53,048 bases of DNA from Marinobacterium weihaiense. Lineage in GTDB: Bacteria > Pseudomonadota > Gammaproteobacteria > Pseudomonadales > Balneatricaceae. The notes beneath the pieces are model-generated. The model did no database searches and was not told the origin of the DNA. It saw only the letters and a program-made list of their open reading frames with translations. This document shows, piece after piece, positions 27,599-37,073 of the stretch. The position numbers were made by a program, and so were the translations under genes. The stretch's first letter is position 1; each line of letters opens with the position of its first letter. Where the stretch lies: contig NZ_JAHQZT010000018.1 in the NCBI RefSeq assembly GCF_019061305.1, forward strand, positions 1 to 53,048, in the 5' to 3' direction.

Positions 27599-28288
27599 AT
27601 GCGACTCGATAAATACATTACTCAGGTTACGGATTTTTCGCGCAAAGAGGTCAAGCGCCTGCTGCATGCCGACGAGGTGACCGTTAACGGCGTACCTGAG
27701 CGGGATCCCGGGCGCAAGGTCGGCGAGCAGGACGACATCAGCCTGCAGGGCATGCCGCTTGAAATGCCGCGGACCCGCTACCTGATGCTCTACAAGCCCG
27801 AGGGCGTGGTCTGCTCGAACGATGACCCGGTCCACCCCACAGTGCTGGCCCTGCTGGAGCTGCCACGCGTCGAGCGCCTGAACATCTGCGGTCGACTCGA
27901 TGTGGATACGACCGGCCTGGTGTTGCTGACCGACGATGGCCAGTGGGCGCATCGCGTGGCATCACCCAACCACAAGACCGGCAAGGTCTATCATGTCACC
28001 ACGGCCGATCCCATTCCGAGCCGGGCCGTGCAACAGTTTGCCGAAGGCCTGATGCTCAACGGCGAGCGCGAGCGCACCAAACCGGCCGAACTTGAGATCC
28101 TGTCCGAGCATGAGGCCCGCGTCTGCCTGCACGAAGGCCGCTACCACCAGGTCAAGCGCATGTTTGCCGCCATCGGCAACCGGGTGGAGGCACTGCACCG
28201 GGAACAGATCGGTGCCATCGTGCTGGACGAAATGCTGGACCCCGGCGAATACCGCGAACTGACCGACGACGAGATAGCCAGTATCTGA
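27599..28288 (+). CDS. rsuA: 16S rRNA pseudouridine(516) synthase
   Basis: Isomerises U516 of 16S rRNA. The ATG at 27599 (MRLDKYITQ) gives 229 residues aligned to E. coli RsuA; a TTG four codons earlier is less likely. An N-terminal S4 domain (about 1-55) precedes the catalytic domain with the essential Asp in GRLDVDTTGLVLLTDDG (near 102), YKPEGVVCSNDDPVHPTV and the C-terminal EGRYHQVKRMFAAIGN. A TATACT box lies at 27565-27570. The next gene, an RNA-methyltransferase homolog, starts 1 base after the stop, so the two rRNA-modification genes likely form an operon. Confidence 0.95.
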   Translation: MRLDKYITQVTDFSRKEVKRLLHADEVTVNGVPERDPGRKVGEQDDISLQGMPLEMPRTRYLMLYKPEGVVCSNDDPVHPTVLALLELPRVERLNICGRLDVDTTGLVLLTDDGQWAHRVASPNHKTGKVYHVTTADPIPSRAVQQFAEGLMLNGERERTKPAELEILSEHEARVCLHEGRYHQVKRMFAAIGNRVEALHREQIGAIVLDEMLDPGEYRELTDDEIASI

Positions 28289-28289
28289 C

Positions 28290-29351
28290 ATGGACCTGCT
28301 GACCACCGAACTCAACACCCGGCTGCACAACACCCGCGCCAGCACCCTGTGGCTGGTCGACGAGAACATTCAGCTGGACACGGCGGCCAACCCGACCGTG
28401 CACGTCGTGGGCAACCGCCTCGACGTGATCGAGCGCCTGCAGCAGCACGGCTGGCAGGCCGCGTTCAGCGATTTCGATCTATCTGGACTGGCGGCAGGCG
28501 GTTTCGACCAGATTCTGTATCGGGTTTCCAAGGAAAAGCCAGTCGTACATTACCTGATCAGCGAAGCCCAACGCCTGCTGCGCCCGGATGGCCAACTGGT
28601 TCTGCTGGGCGACAAGGGTGAAGGCATCCGCACCTATGCCAAGAAAGCGGCGGAGTGCCTGGGCGGCTCGCGCCAGGAACAAAAGCTGGGCAAGGAGAGC
28701 TGGTGTGCCGAGATCACGCGCGGCCTGACAGGGGGCAGCTGCCCCGAACACCAGTGCTATCCCGAGCTGCGTCCGGCCTGCGAGGATACCCGGCATACCT
28801 ACTGGTCAAAGCCGGGGCTGTTTGGCTGGAACAAGATCGACCGCGGCAGCGCGCTGCTGATCGAGCACTTGCCGAACATGCTCGACACCACGCTGCCGCT
28901 GTCGGGTTCGGTGCTCGACCTGGGCTGTGGCTTTGGCTACCTGGCATTGAATGTTGCCGGTGGCGCCACGCGCCTGGTCTGCAGCGACAACAATGCCGCC
29001 GCCCTGCGCGCCTGCCGTCACAACCTGGATCAGGCCGGCCTGACACAGGCCGAGGTGCTGGCGGCCAATGCCGGCGACCGGCTGACACCGGGGTTTGATA
29101 CCATCGTCTGCAACCCGCCTTTCCACAGCGGCTTCAGTGTCGATGGCGATCTGACCGATCGTTTTCTGGCGGCCAGCCAACGCCTGCTGGCCGTGAACGG
29201 AAGCGCCTGTTTCGTGGTCAACCAGCATATTCCACTGGAGCGCAAGGCAGCAGGCCTGTTCGCTGACATCCATACTTGCCTGGATAGCGGCCAGTTCAAG
29301 CTGGTCCGCCTGCGCCAACCGATCAACCTTCAGTCTCAGGGATACTCATGA
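28290..29351 (+). CDS. RsmC/RlmG-family rRNA guanine-N2 methyltransferase
   Basis: A SAM-dependent methyltransferase of 353 residues with the two-part RsmC/RlmG design. The N-terminal half is a degenerate methyltransferase-like domain (about 1-175). The C-terminal catalytic half has the SAM motif VLDLGCGFGYLALN (near 208) and the NPPF motif (CNPPFHSGFSVDG, near 272) typical of N2-guanine methylation. The segment LFGWNKIDRGSALLIEHLP resembles RsmC (16S m2G1207) more than RlmG (23S m2G1835). It is coupled to rsuA (1 base) and overlaps the next gene by 4 bases. Family is sure, target base is not. Confidence 0.88.
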   Translation: MDLLTTELNTRLHNTRASTLWLVDENIQLDTAANPTVHVVGNRLDVIERLQQHGWQAAFSDFDLSGLAAGGFDQILYRVSKEKPVVHYLISEAQRLLRPDGQLVLLGDKGEGIRTYAKKAAECLGGSRQEQKLGKESWCAEITRGLTGGSCPEHQCYPELRPACEDTRHTYWSKPGLFGWNKIDRGSALLIEHLPNMLDTTLPLSGSVLDLGCGFGYLALNVAGGATRLVCSDNNAAALRACRHNLDQAGLTQAEVLAANAGDRLTPGFDTIVCNPPFHSGFSVDGDLTDRFLAASQRLLAVNGSACFVVNQHIPLERKAAGLFADIHTCLDSGQFKLVRLRQPINLQSQGYS

Positions 29352-30031
29352 CCTTCGACTACCTTCGCCAAAGCCTGTACTTCTTTCGCAACCATGTGAA
29401 CCGTCTGGCCATGATCCAGCTGCCGTTTCTGGCAATATTGGCTTTCGTGCAGTTTCAGCTGATTCAGCAGTTACCGGTCAACGGCGAAGAGCTGCCGATG
29501 GAGCTGGTACAGCGCAACATGTTCATCAGTTCGGCACTGGATCTGTCGCTTATGCCGGTCTACTGGGGGGCAACCCTGTTCTACCTGCAGTCCGTGCTGC
29601 AGGGGCAGCCCCTGGCCACCGGTCGCGCGCTGGCGCTGAGTCTGACCTGCTGGGGACGCCTGCTGATTACCTACATCATTTCAGTCCTGGCCATCTCCTT
29701 CGGACTGGTACTGCTGATTGTGCCGGGGATCTACATCGGCGTGCGCCTGGCCTTTGCCGAGTTTTACTGTGTCATGGAAGGCATGGGCCCCATGGAGGCC
29801 ATCAAGGCCAGCTGGGAAAAAACCGGCGACTTCTTCTGGCCCCTGTTTCAGGGTATGGCACTGATTTTCGGCAGCCTGCTGCTGGCGGAGACGCTGATCA
29901 GTGAAGCGCTGAGCGATCAAAAGGCGACGCTGATGGTCGTGTCCATGCTGATCCAGTTCATGGGTGTGCTGCCCACCATCTTTGCCTACCGCATCTACTG
30001 CGTCATGAAAGCGGACGACGCGCCCGCCTGA
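29348..30031 (+). CDS. YciC-like (UPF0259) membrane protein
   Basis: A 227-residue inner-membrane protein with about six hydrophobic segments (roughly residues 18-38, 58-75, 100-125, 150-165, 178-195 and 200-215). The order and motifs (SLYFFRNHVNRLA, VPGIYIGVRLAFAEFY, EAIKASWEKTGDFFWPLF) match the YciC/UPF0259 family, whose function is not established. The ATG overlaps the methyltransferase stop (ATGA), so it is the third gene of the rsuA transcript. No terminator is obvious after it; a degenerate repeat patch follows. Confidence 0.8.
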   Translation: MTFDYLRQSLYFFRNHVNRLAMIQLPFLAILAFVQFQLIQQLPVNGEELPMELVQRNMFISSALDLSLMPVYWGATLFYLQSVLQGQPLATGRALALSLTCWGRLLITYIISVLAISFGLVLLIVPGIYIGVRLAFAEFYCVMEGMGPMEAIKASWEKTGDFFWPLFQGMALIFGSLLLAETLISEALSDQKATLMVVSMLIQFMGVLPTIFAYRIYCVMKADDAPA

Positions 30032-30040
30032 TGTCTGCGC

Positions 30041-30360
30041 GCCGCTGCCAATGGGAGCGGCGCCTTGCATCTCCCCCGCCTGTCGACAGACGGCCCTGAT
30101 TCCACCTGGCGCACCGGCTCACGCCCGCCATCTGGTCTCCTCCTCAGCAAGGTCGCTCCTACCCCCTGTCGCCACGACATCCGTACCGCATTTAGCGCCC
30201 GTGCTAGCGTATGTCCGCATACAGGCCCGCTCTCGCACATCCATACACACGCAGCCCAGTGCATCTATATACAACGCCGCGCCTGGGCATCCATGCATAC
30301 GCGACATAAGTACGTCCATGTACAGCGCCGCTCCTGCGCATCCATGCGCCCGCGGAAGGC
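30041..30360. repeat. Intergenic degenerate repeat cluster (51-base period and REP-like arms)
   Basis: The 430-base gap between two convergent genes contains no credible gene. Three diverged copies of a 50-51 base unit lie at about 30209-30259, 30260-30310 and 30311-30360, each with a core like ACAGCGCCGCTCCTG and CATCCATGC. To the left, GGGAGCGGCGCCTTGC (30053-30068) and its near reverse complement GCAAGGTCGCTCCTACC (30147-30163) form an inverted pair like the arms of Pseudomonas REP elements. On the minus strand the period equals 17 codons and gives a repetitive peptide, but there is no ribosome site, so I treat it as non-coding. Confidence 0.55.
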
Positions 30361-30390
30361 CGCCCCGCGGCATACCGTTCATCCTGAACA

Positions 30391-30424
30391 TAAAAAAGCC
30401 CCTGGCGGCGGACCGGCAGGGGCT
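30391..30424 (-). terminator. Intrinsic terminator after pnp
   Basis: On the minus strand AGCCCCTG pairs with CAGGGGCT (8 bp, 12-base loop) and is followed by six Ts, 38 bases beyond the pnp stop. Confidence 0.85.
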
Positions 30425-30461
30425 GGGTGTTACGGCTAAGCTGTCAGCAGATCAGCTGAAC

Positions 30462-32564
30462 TCAGGAAACGGCGTCGTCCGCTTCCAGGTCCTTCATGGA
30501 CAGCTTGATGCGGCCGCGAACGTCCACATCCAGTACCTTCACCTTGATCACGTCATCCATGTTGACGTAATCGGTCACCTTGTTGACGCGCTCGCTGGCG
30601 ATCTGGGAGATGTGCACCAGACCATCCTTGCCCGGCAGGATGTTCACGAACGCACCAAACTCTTCGATGCGCACAACTTTGCCTTCGTAGATCTTGCCAA
30701 TTTCGGCTTCAGCGGTGATCGCAGTGACACGATCCAGCGCCGCCTTACCCTTGGCCTTGTCGTCAGCGTAGATGCGGACAGTACCGTCATCTTCGATGTC
30801 GATCATGGCACCGGTTTCTTCGGTCAGCGCACGGATGGTGGCGCCGCCCTTGCCGATCAGGTCACGGATTTTCTCCGGGTTGATCTTCAGCAGCTGCATG
30901 GCCGGAGCGTTATCCGGCAGTTCCGGACGTGCGTAGCCAATGACCTTGGCCATCTCTTTCAGGATGTGCTTGCGGGCTTCGTGCGCCTGCTCCAGCGCGA
31001 TTTCCATGATCTCTTCGGTGATACCGGTGATCTTGATATCCATCTGCAGCGCAGTCACGCCTGCTTCGGTACCGGCAACCTTGAAGTCCATGTCGCCCAG
31101 ATGATCTTCGTCACCCAGGATATCGGTCAGAACGGCAAAGCGATCGTTTTCCTTCACCAGACCCATGGCGATACCGGCAACCGGCGCCTTCAGCGGTACA
31201 CCCGCGTCCATCATGGACAGGGAAGCACCACACACAGAGGCCATGGAGCTGGAACCGTTGGATTCAGTGATCTCGGATACGATACGGATGGTGTACGGGA
31301 ATTCTTCCTGAGTCGGCAGAACTGCAGCAACACCACGACGCGCCAGACGACCGTGACCGATTTCACGACGGCCGGTCGCACCCATGCGGCCGGCTTCACC
31401 TACGGAGTACGGCGGGAAGTTGTAGTGCAGCATGAACGGATCTTTACGCTCGCCTTCCAGCGCATCGATGATCTGCTGATCACGGCTGGTACCCAGCGTA
31501 CAGGTGGCGATGGACTGAGTCTCGCCACGGGTAAACAGCGCAGAGCCGTGCACGCCCTTCAGGATATCGATCTCAACATCGATACCACGCACGGTCTTGT
31601 TGTCACGACCGTCGATACGCGGCTGACCGTCGATGATACGGTTACGCACGATCTCTTTTTCCAGCGAGCTGAAGATACCGGCCACTTCCTTATCGGACGG
31701 CTGGCCTTCTTCCTTGCCGGACAGGGCTTCAACCGCCTTGCTGCGCAGGTCGGACAGTGCGCCCTGACGCTGCATTTTGTCAGCCACCTGGTAAGCCGCT
31801 GCAATGCCTTCGCCCACCAGCTCACGCACCTGAGCGATCAGGGCTTCGTTCTTCTCGGCCGGCTGCCATTCCCACTTCGGCTTGCCTGCTTCGACAACCA
31901 GTTCGTTGATGGCGTTGATGGCCACCTGCATCTCCTGGTGCGCAAACAGAACGGCGCCCAGCATTTCGTCTTCGGTCAGTTCCTGCGCTTCGGACTCAAC
32001 CATCAGCACGGCATCGTTGGTACCGGCAACGACCATGTCCAGCTCGGACGCAGCCAGCTCTTCGAAGGTCGGGTTGAGGATATAACCCTGATCTTCGGTG
32101 AAACCAACGCGGGCAGCACCGATCGGACCCAGGAAGGGAATGCCGGAGATGGCCAGGGCAGCAGAGGTACCGATCATCGCCGCGATATCCGGGTCGTTCA
32201 CCTTGTCGGCGGACATGACAGTACAGATGACCTGTACTTCGTTCATGTAACCTTTCGGGAACAGCGGACGGATCGGACGGTCGATCAGGCGAGAGGTCAG
32301 AGTTTCCTTCTCGGACGGACGCGCTTCACGCTTGAAGAAACCACCCGGAATACGGCCAACGGCGTAGTATTTTTCCTGGTAGTGAACAGACAGCGGGAAG
32401 AAGTCCTGGCCTTCTTTGGCTTCACGGGCACCGACAACGGTACACAGTACCTGGACACCGCCCATGGTAACCATGACCGCACCGCTTGCCTGACGGGCGA
32501 CCTTACCGGTTTCGATGGTGACTTCATGCTTGCCAAACTGGAATGTTTTGCTAATCGCTTGCAC
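30462..32564 (-). CDS. pnp: Polynucleotide phosphorylase
   Basis: 3'-5' phosphorolytic exoribonuclease of the degradosome. I choose GTG at 32564, 8 bases after a perfect AAGGAG, giving 700 residues (the family norm); the longer frame adds 16 residues with no ribosome site. It has two RNase PH domains (about 1-230 and 310-545, with [11 protein letters not shown] in the second), a helical linker, a KH domain (about 553-610, [17 protein letters not shown]) and an S1 domain (about 620-690, [16 protein letters not shown]). It is the last gene of the rimP-pnp cluster. A long hairpin 60 bases before the start suggests RNase III-dependent autoregulation as in E. coli. Confidence 0.97.
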   Translation of the reverse strand: MQAISKTFQFGKHEVTIETGKVARQASGAVMVTMGGVQVLCTVVGAREAKEGQDFFPLSVHYQEKYYAVGRIPGGFFKREARPSEKETLTSRLIDRPIRPLFPKGYMNEVQVICTVMSADKVNDPDIAAMIGTSAALAISGIPFLGPIGAARVGFTEDQGYILNPTFEELAASELDMVVAGTNDAVLMVESEAQELTEDEMLGAVLFAHQEMQVAINAINELVVEAGKPKWEWQPAEKNEALIAQVRELVGEGIAAAYQVADKMQRQGALSDLRSKAVEALSGKEEGQPSDKEVAGIFSSLEKEIVRNRIIDGQPRIDGRDNKTVRGIDVEIDILKGVHGSALFTRGETQSIATCTLGTSRDQQIIDALEGERKDPFMLHYNFPPYSVGEAGRMGATGRREIGHGRLARRGVAAVLPTQEEFPYTIRIVSEITESNGSSSMASVCGASLSMMDAGVPLKAPVAGIAMGLVKENDRFAVLTDILGDEDHLGDMDFKVAGTEAGVTALQMDIKITGITEEIMEIALEQAHEARKHILKEMAKVIGYARPELPDNAPAMQLLKINPEKIRDLIGKGGATIRALTEETGAMIDIEDDGTVRIYADDKAKGKAALDRVTAITAEAEIGKIYEGKVVRIEEFGAFVNILPGKDGLVHISQIASERVNKVTDYVNMDDVIKVKVLDVDVRGRIKLSMKDLEADDAVS

Positions 32565-32623
32565 GATAAAAACTCCTTGTTTTCGAGTTTGTCCCGCCAG
32601 CAGACCAATCATTCCTCTTTGTA

Positions 32624-32687
32624 AGCCGGTACTCAGTTATTCACTGACCATTATTGACTGACGACAGTGGATAAGTGAGTACAGGCT
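32624..32687 (-). promoter_or_regulatory. Long hairpin in the pnp 5' leader
   Basis: GTACTCA-TTAT-CACTG (32629-32646) pairs with CAGTG-ATAA-TGAGTAC (32665-32682), with two single-base mismatches and an 18-base loop. Outer AGCC/GGCT pairs extend it to 20 bp. It is in the untranslated leader between the rpsO terminator and the pnp ribosome site. The E. coli pnp leader has a comparable stem cut by RNase III, after which PNPase represses its own translation. Confidence 0.75.
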
Positions 32688-32746
32688 GGATGATTGTGTC
32701 GGCGGTTACGGGAGCTTTGACTAAAACGGACCGATTATGGGCCCGG

Positions 32747-32780
32747 ATAAAACTGAGGCCATACAGTGTATGGCCTCAGT
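32747..32780 (-). terminator. Terminator between rpsO and pnp
   Basis: ACTGAGGCCATAC and its exact complement form a 13-bp stem with a 3-base loop, followed on the minus strand by TTTTAT. It lies 11 bases after the rpsO stop. Read-through would supply pnp in addition to its own promoter. Confidence 0.8.
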
Positions 32781-32790
32781 GGGGTACTGC

Positions 32791-33060
32791 TTAGCGACGC
32801 AGTCCGAGACGGCCGATCAGAGCCAGGTAACGGTCAGCATCTTTGCCTTTCAGGTAGTCCAGCAGCTTACGACGCTGGTTAACCATGCGGATCAGACCAC
32901 GACGAGAGTGGTGATCCTGCTTGTGCGACTTGAAGTGACCCTGCAGGCCTTCGATGTTCGCAGTCAGCAGCGCAACCTGTACTTCGGTGGAACCGGTATC
33001 ACCAGCGCCACGGCCGAATTCAGCTACGATAGCCGCTTTTTGTTCGTTAGAAAGAGCCAT
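32791..33060 (-). CDS. rpsO: 30S ribosomal protein S15
   Basis: Primary 16S rRNA-binding protein of the small-subunit platform. It has 89 residues, exactly the usual bacterial length. Conserved segments: [38 protein letters not shown] and [20 protein letters not shown] ribosome site precedes the ATG. It is separated from truB by 110 bases, which may hold its own promoter and the leader where S15 usually autoregulates; I see a small GCAGCC/GGCTGT hairpin there but cannot confirm a pseudoknot. Confidence 0.97.
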   Translation of the reverse strand: MALSNEQKAAIVAEFGRGAGDTGSTEVQVALLTANIEGLQGHFKSHKQDHHSRRGLIRMVNQRRKLLDYLKGKDADRYLALIGRLGLRR

Positions 33061-33170
33061 TGCAATCTCCTAAATTAATATGCACACAGCCAGGCGGCTG
33101 CGGATTGATAGTCGCGCTGCACCGAGCATATTTTCAGTACAGCGTCAGTCAGCCCTTATGGCCGAACCGT

Positions 33171-34121
33171 TCAGGCCGTGCTGACCAGCCGTTTGGCTCG
33201 CAACACGCCATCGGTACCGATCTCGCCGATACCCATAAAATCGCTTTGCCCAGCAGTAAAGAGACGCAGCTCGCCTTGCAACGAACCTGCGTTGGCGGCA
33301 CGAAACCGCTGACCGACACGCATGCGCTCAACTTCTTCGGGCGTCAGCTCCAGGGCAGGCAGTTCCGCCACTGGGCTCCAAGCCGGTAATAATAGCGCAT
33401 CCAGACGTTGATGTATGCTGTTTTCCGTCTCTTCCTGACGTGGCTCAGCCAGGCTTTGCAGCTGCTCCAGCGTCATCATCTGATCGGCATGGAAGGCACC
33501 GGTTTGCAGCCGCCGCAGCACACTCACATGAGCTCCGCAGCCGAGCAGCAGGCCCAGATCTTCAACGATGCTGCGGATATAGGTGCCCTTGGAGCAGAAC
33601 ACTTCCAGATCCACCTCATCCTCGCGCAGCGCCAGCAGCTTGATCTCGTGAATGCGCACCTGCCGCGGCTTGACCTCGACCTCGACGCCTTGACGCGCCA
33701 GCTTGTATAGCGGCTGACCGTTGAGCTTAAGCGCCGAATAGACCGGCGGTACCTGCTCGATCTCGCCGCTGAAGTGCTGCTCCAGCAAGGCGTCGATCTG
33801 TTCACGCGTCAGATCCTGAGGTACCGGTTTCTCTTCGGTGACCTCACCCTCCGCATCGCAGGTATCGGTGCGCTGACCCAGCTTGGCCGTGGTCAGGTAA
33901 CGCTTGTCTGAGTCCAGCAGGTATTGGGAAAACTTGGTCGCCTCACCCAGGCAGATCGGCAGCAAACCGGTCGCCAGCGGATCAAGCGCACCGGTATGCC
34001 CGGCCTTGGCCGCACCATAGAGGCGCTTGACCCTTTGCAGGGCCGAGTTAGACGACAAGCCCTGAGGCTTGTCCAACAAAAAAAGGCCGCTGATCGGGCG
34101 GCCTTTAGGTTTACGGGCCAT
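33171..34121 (-). CDS. truB: tRNA pseudouridine(55) synthase
   Basis: Makes the universal Psi55 of the tRNA T-loop. It has 316 residues. The catalytic Asp is in GHTGALDPLATGLLPICLGEATKF, read in two parts (near residue 46). KRYLTTAKLGQRTDTCDAEG, the VPPVYSALKLNGQPLY segment and the GTYIRSIVEDLG motif follow, with a PUA-like C-terminus. It starts 5 bases after rbfA and belongs to the infB transcript. Confidence 0.96.
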   Translation of the reverse strand: MARKPKGRPISGLFLLDKPQGLSSNSALQRVKRLYGAAKAGHTGALDPLATGLLPICLGEATKFSQYLLDSDKRYLTTAKLGQRTDTCDAEGEVTEEKPVPQDLTREQIDALLEQHFSGEIEQVPPVYSALKLNGQPLYKLARQGVEVEVKPRQVRIHEIKLLALREDEVDLEVFCSKGTYIRSIVEDLGLLLGCGAHVSVLRRLQTGAFHADQMMTLEQLQSLAEPRQEETENSIHQRLDALLLPAWSPVAELPALELTPEEVERMRVGQRFRAANAGSLQGELRLFTAGQSDFMGIGEIGTDGVLRAKRLVSTA

Positions 34122-34126
34122 AGTAA

Positions 34127-34543
34127 TCAGTTCCCGTTATTGTCTTCGTCATTGTCCGCGCGCTTGGCTTCCTGCTGCCAGGCCTTTTCGATCAGGCCAT
34201 GCAGGTGACGGCCACGTTCCACACTTTCATCAAAGTGGAAACGCAGCTGCGGCATCACCCGCAGCTTGATGCCACGGGCCAGCTCGGTGCGCAGAAAACC
34301 GGCAGCGTTGTTCAGGATGCTGGTGGCGTTCTTGATCGCCTCCACCTGCGTCTCATCGGTCTGCTCACCAAAGGCCATCACGGTGAAATAGACATCGGCA
34401 TAACCGAGGTCCTTGCTCACCTTGACATGGCTGATGGTCACCATCCCCAGACGTGGATCCTTGATATCACGCTGAATCAGGGAGGCCAGATCACGCTGGA
34501 TCTGATCTCCCACCCGGTCGGTTCGTTTGAAATCGCGTGCCAT
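34127..34543 (-). CDS. rbfA: Ribosome-binding factor A
   Basis: Cold-shock KH-like factor needed for 16S 5'-end maturation and late 30S assembly. It has 138 residues. Typical segments: RTDRVGDQIQRDLASLIQRD, DPRLGMVTISHVKVSKDLGYADVY in two parts, and the LRTELARGIKLRVMPQLRFHFDESVERG region. The last ~20 residues are acidic and Asn-rich (DNDEDNNGN), a variable tail. Ten bases separate it from infB and five from truB. Confidence 0.95.
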   Translation of the reverse strand: MARDFKRTDRVGDQIQRDLASLIQRDIKDPRLGMVTISHVKVSKDLGYADVYFTVMAFGEQTDETQVEAIKNATSILNNAAGFLRTELARGIKLRVMPQLRFHFDESVERGRHLHGLIEKAWQQEAKRADNDEDNNGN

Positions 34544-34553
34544 AGTGCTCCGC

Positions 34554-37046
34554 TTACAGCGTACGCTGTACTTCGACGGTGTCGAACACTTCGATCTGGT
34601 CGCCGACCTTCACGTCGTTGTAGTTCTTCACACCGATACCACACTCCATGCCCTGGCGGACTTCGGCCACGGCATCCTTGAAGCGACGCAGGGATTCCAG
34701 CTCGCCTTCATAGATCACCACGTTGTCACGCAACACACGGATACGCTTGTTGCGGTAAACGGTACCTTCGGTGACCATGCAGCCGGCAATGGCGCCCAGC
34801 TTCGGCGAGCGGAAGACGTCACGCACTTCGGCAATACCGACAATATCTTCACGGTATTCCGGCGACAACAGACCGGTCATCGCCTGCTTGACATCATCAA
34901 TGATGTCATAGATGACGCTGTAGTAACGCAACTCCAGCTCTTCGCGTTCCACCACGGCCTTGGCCTGGTTGTCGGCACGAACGTTAAAGCCGATCAGGAT
35001 GGCGGAAGATGCCAATGCCAGGTTAGCGTCAGTCTCGGCAATACCGCCCACGCCGCTAGAGACGATGTTCACCTTCACTTCGTCGGTGGACAGATCTTCC
35101 AGCGACTGGATAATCGCTTCCAGAGAACCGCGCACGTCCGCTTTCAGGACGATGTTCAGCGACTTCACGTCACCCGCCTGCATGTTCTCAAACAGGTTTT
35201 CCAGCTTGGCCTTCTGCTGACGGGCCAGCTTGATCTCGCGGTACTTACCCTGACGGAACAGCGCCACTTCACGCGCTTTCTTCTCGCTGGAGACGACGGT
35301 GAACTCGTCACCGGCATCCGGTGTGCCGTCCAGGCCGAGGATCTCGACCGGAATGGCCGGACCGGCCGCATCGATGGGCTTGCCGTTCTCGTCCAGCATG
35401 GCACGTACACGGCCATAATGCAGACCCGCCAGCACGATGTCACCCTTGTTGAGGGTACCGTTCTGGATCAGCAGCGTGGAAACCGAACCGCGTCCCTTGT
35501 CGACACGGGACTCAACTACGACGCCCTGTGCCGGAGCATCCCTGACCGCTGTCAGTTCAAGCACTTCCGATTGCAACAGAATCGCTTCCAGCAGGCTGTC
35601 GATGCCTTCGCCGCTCTTGGCAGACACGTGCGTAAACTGGACGTCACCGCCCCACTCTTCCGGAATGACATCACGCTGAGCCAGCTCGTTTTTGACGCGG
35701 TCTGGATCGGCTTCTTCCTTGTCGATCTTGTTGACCGCTACCACCAGCGGTACACCGGCAGCCTTGGCATGCTGGACAGCCTCTTCCGTCTGCGGCATGA
35801 CACCGTCATCGGCCGCTACCACCAGCACCACGATATCAGTCAGTTTCGCACCACGTGCACGCATGGCAGTAAAGGCCGCGTGCCCCGGTGTATCCAGGAA
35901 GGTGACCATGCCGTTTTCGGTTTCCACATGGTAGGCACCGATGTGCTGAGTAATGCCCCCCGCTTCACCCGTTGCCACCTTGGTGCGACGGATGTAATCC
36001 AGCAATGAGGTTTTACCGTGGTCAACGTGCCCCATGACGGTCACAACCGGTGCACGGTGTTCCTGCTCGCCCTGAACAGCGGCAACGCTTTCGAGCAGTT
36101 CATCCTCGATCGCGTTTTCCTGCATCGGCTTGGCCTTGTGGCCCATTTCTTCAACGACCAGTACCGCTGTGTCCTGGTCCAGGACCTGGTTGATGGTGGC
36201 CATGGCGCCCATTTTGAACATTGCCTTGATGACTTCCGCCGCCTTGACGGACATCTTCTTAGCCAGCTCGGCAACCGTTATGCTTTCCGGAACATTAACC
36301 TCGTGCACAACCGGCGCGGTCGGCTTTTCAAAACCGTGCTGATTCTGGCTACTGCCGGCACGGCCGCGACCTGCCGCTGCACCACGTTTGCCCCCCTTGC
36401 CGCGACGACCACGGCTATCCTGCTCCTGGCGGGCACTCTTACCACCCTTGCCTCGGCGCGGGCGGTCATCATCACTGCGGCGTGATTTTTCCTTGTCCTT
36501 GCGACGCGGATTTTCATGCACAGGCTCGGCAGCGGGCGCGTTGTCAGCCGCCACAGGGGCTGACGGCGCTGCGGAAGGCGCCTCAGGCTTCGCTTCCGCC
36601 TTGGCTTCGGCCTTGGTTTCCTCAACTGCCGGAGCAGCCGGGACCTCAGGTACTGCCGGCGCCTCGACCGGAGCCGGAGCGGCTTCAGCTTTCGCCTCCA
36701 CGACCGGCTCTTCTGCCGACTTGTTCTCTTCTTCCAATACGGAACGCTTCACGTAGGTGCGCTTTTTGCGCACTTCAACACTAACGGTCTTGCGCTGCCC
36801 GGAGGCACTGGAAATCTTCAGTTGTGACTTGGTCTTGCGCTTCAAAGTAATCTTGCTCGGTTCAGCCGCATCGGCACTTTCGCCATGGCTGCGCTTCAGA
36901 TGGCTGAGCAGCTTGAGACGTTCATCTTCCGATACATTGGATTCTATTTTTTTGCCCGTGATACCGGCTTCCTGCATTTGCGTCAGCAGACGCTCAGCGG
37001 ATACCCCAACCACATCGGCAAGTTTTTTGACGGTTAATTCTGCCAT
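34554..37046 (-). CDS. infB: Translation initiation factor IF-2
   Basis: GTPase that places initiator fMet-tRNA on the 30S subunit. It has 830 residues. An N-terminal IF2N module (about 1-52) is followed by a long Ala/Glu/Lys/Pro-rich linker (about 100-240) and a second IF2N helix region ([20 protein letters not shown]). The G domain has [18 protein letters not shown] and NKIDKEEAD, and the C-terminal domains that bind fMet follow (ending [10 protein letters not shown]). Internal in-frame starts could give shorter IF2 forms, as in E. coli. The initiator tRNA gene lies upstream in the same cluster. Confidence 0.97.
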   Translation of the reverse strand: MAELTVKKLADVVGVSAERLLTQMQEAGITGKKIESNVSEDERLKLLSHLKRSHGESADAAEPSKITLKRKTKSQLKISSASGQRKTVSVEVRKKRTYVKRSVLEEENKSAEEPVVEAKAEAAPAPVEAPAVPEVPAAPAVEETKAEAKAEAKPEAPSAAPSAPVAADNAPAAEPVHENPRRKDKEKSRRSDDDRPRRGKGGKSARQEQDSRGRRGKGGKRGAAAGRGRAGSSQNQHGFEKPTAPVVHEVNVPESITVAELAKKMSVKAAEVIKAMFKMGAMATINQVLDQDTAVLVVEEMGHKAKPMQENAIEDELLESVAAVQGEQEHRAPVVTVMGHVDHGKTSLLDYIRRTKVATGEAGGITQHIGAYHVETENGMVTFLDTPGHAAFTAMRARGAKLTDIVVLVVAADDGVMPQTEEAVQHAKAAGVPLVVAVNKIDKEEADPDRVKNELAQRDVIPEEWGGDVQFTHVSAKSGEGIDSLLEAILLQSEVLELTAVRDAPAQGVVVESRVDKGRGSVSTLLIQNGTLNKGDIVLAGLHYGRVRAMLDENGKPIDAAGPAIPVEILGLDGTPDAGDEFTVVSSEKKAREVALFRQGKYREIKLARQQKAKLENLFENMQAGDVKSLNIVLKADVRGSLEAIIQSLEDLSTDEVKVNIVSSGVGGIAETDANLALASSAILIGFNVRADNQAKAVVEREELELRYYSVIYDIIDDVKQAMTGLLSPEYREDIVGIAEVRDVFRSPKLGAIAGCMVTEGTVYRNKRIRVLRDNVVIYEGELESLRRFKDAVAEVRQGMECGIGVKNYNDVKVGDQIEVFDTVEVQRTL

Positions 37047-37073
37047 GTATGTGTTCTCCTCTTCCGCTGGCGT

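Noticed and set aside
30119..30391. A 90-codon minus-strand frame with a 17-residue repeat in its translation
   Set aside because: The repeat comes from the 51-base DNA period; there is no ribosome site, and the C-terminal part is translated from REP-like DNA.
30051..32624. An 857-codon plus-strand open frame
   Set aside because: It is antisense to pnp, whose protein is unmistakable. The frame is open because of the codon bias of the real gene; the translated product is His/Thr/Gly-rich with no recognisable domain.
34527..36008. A 493-codon plus-strand open frame
   Set aside because: Antisense shadow of infB.
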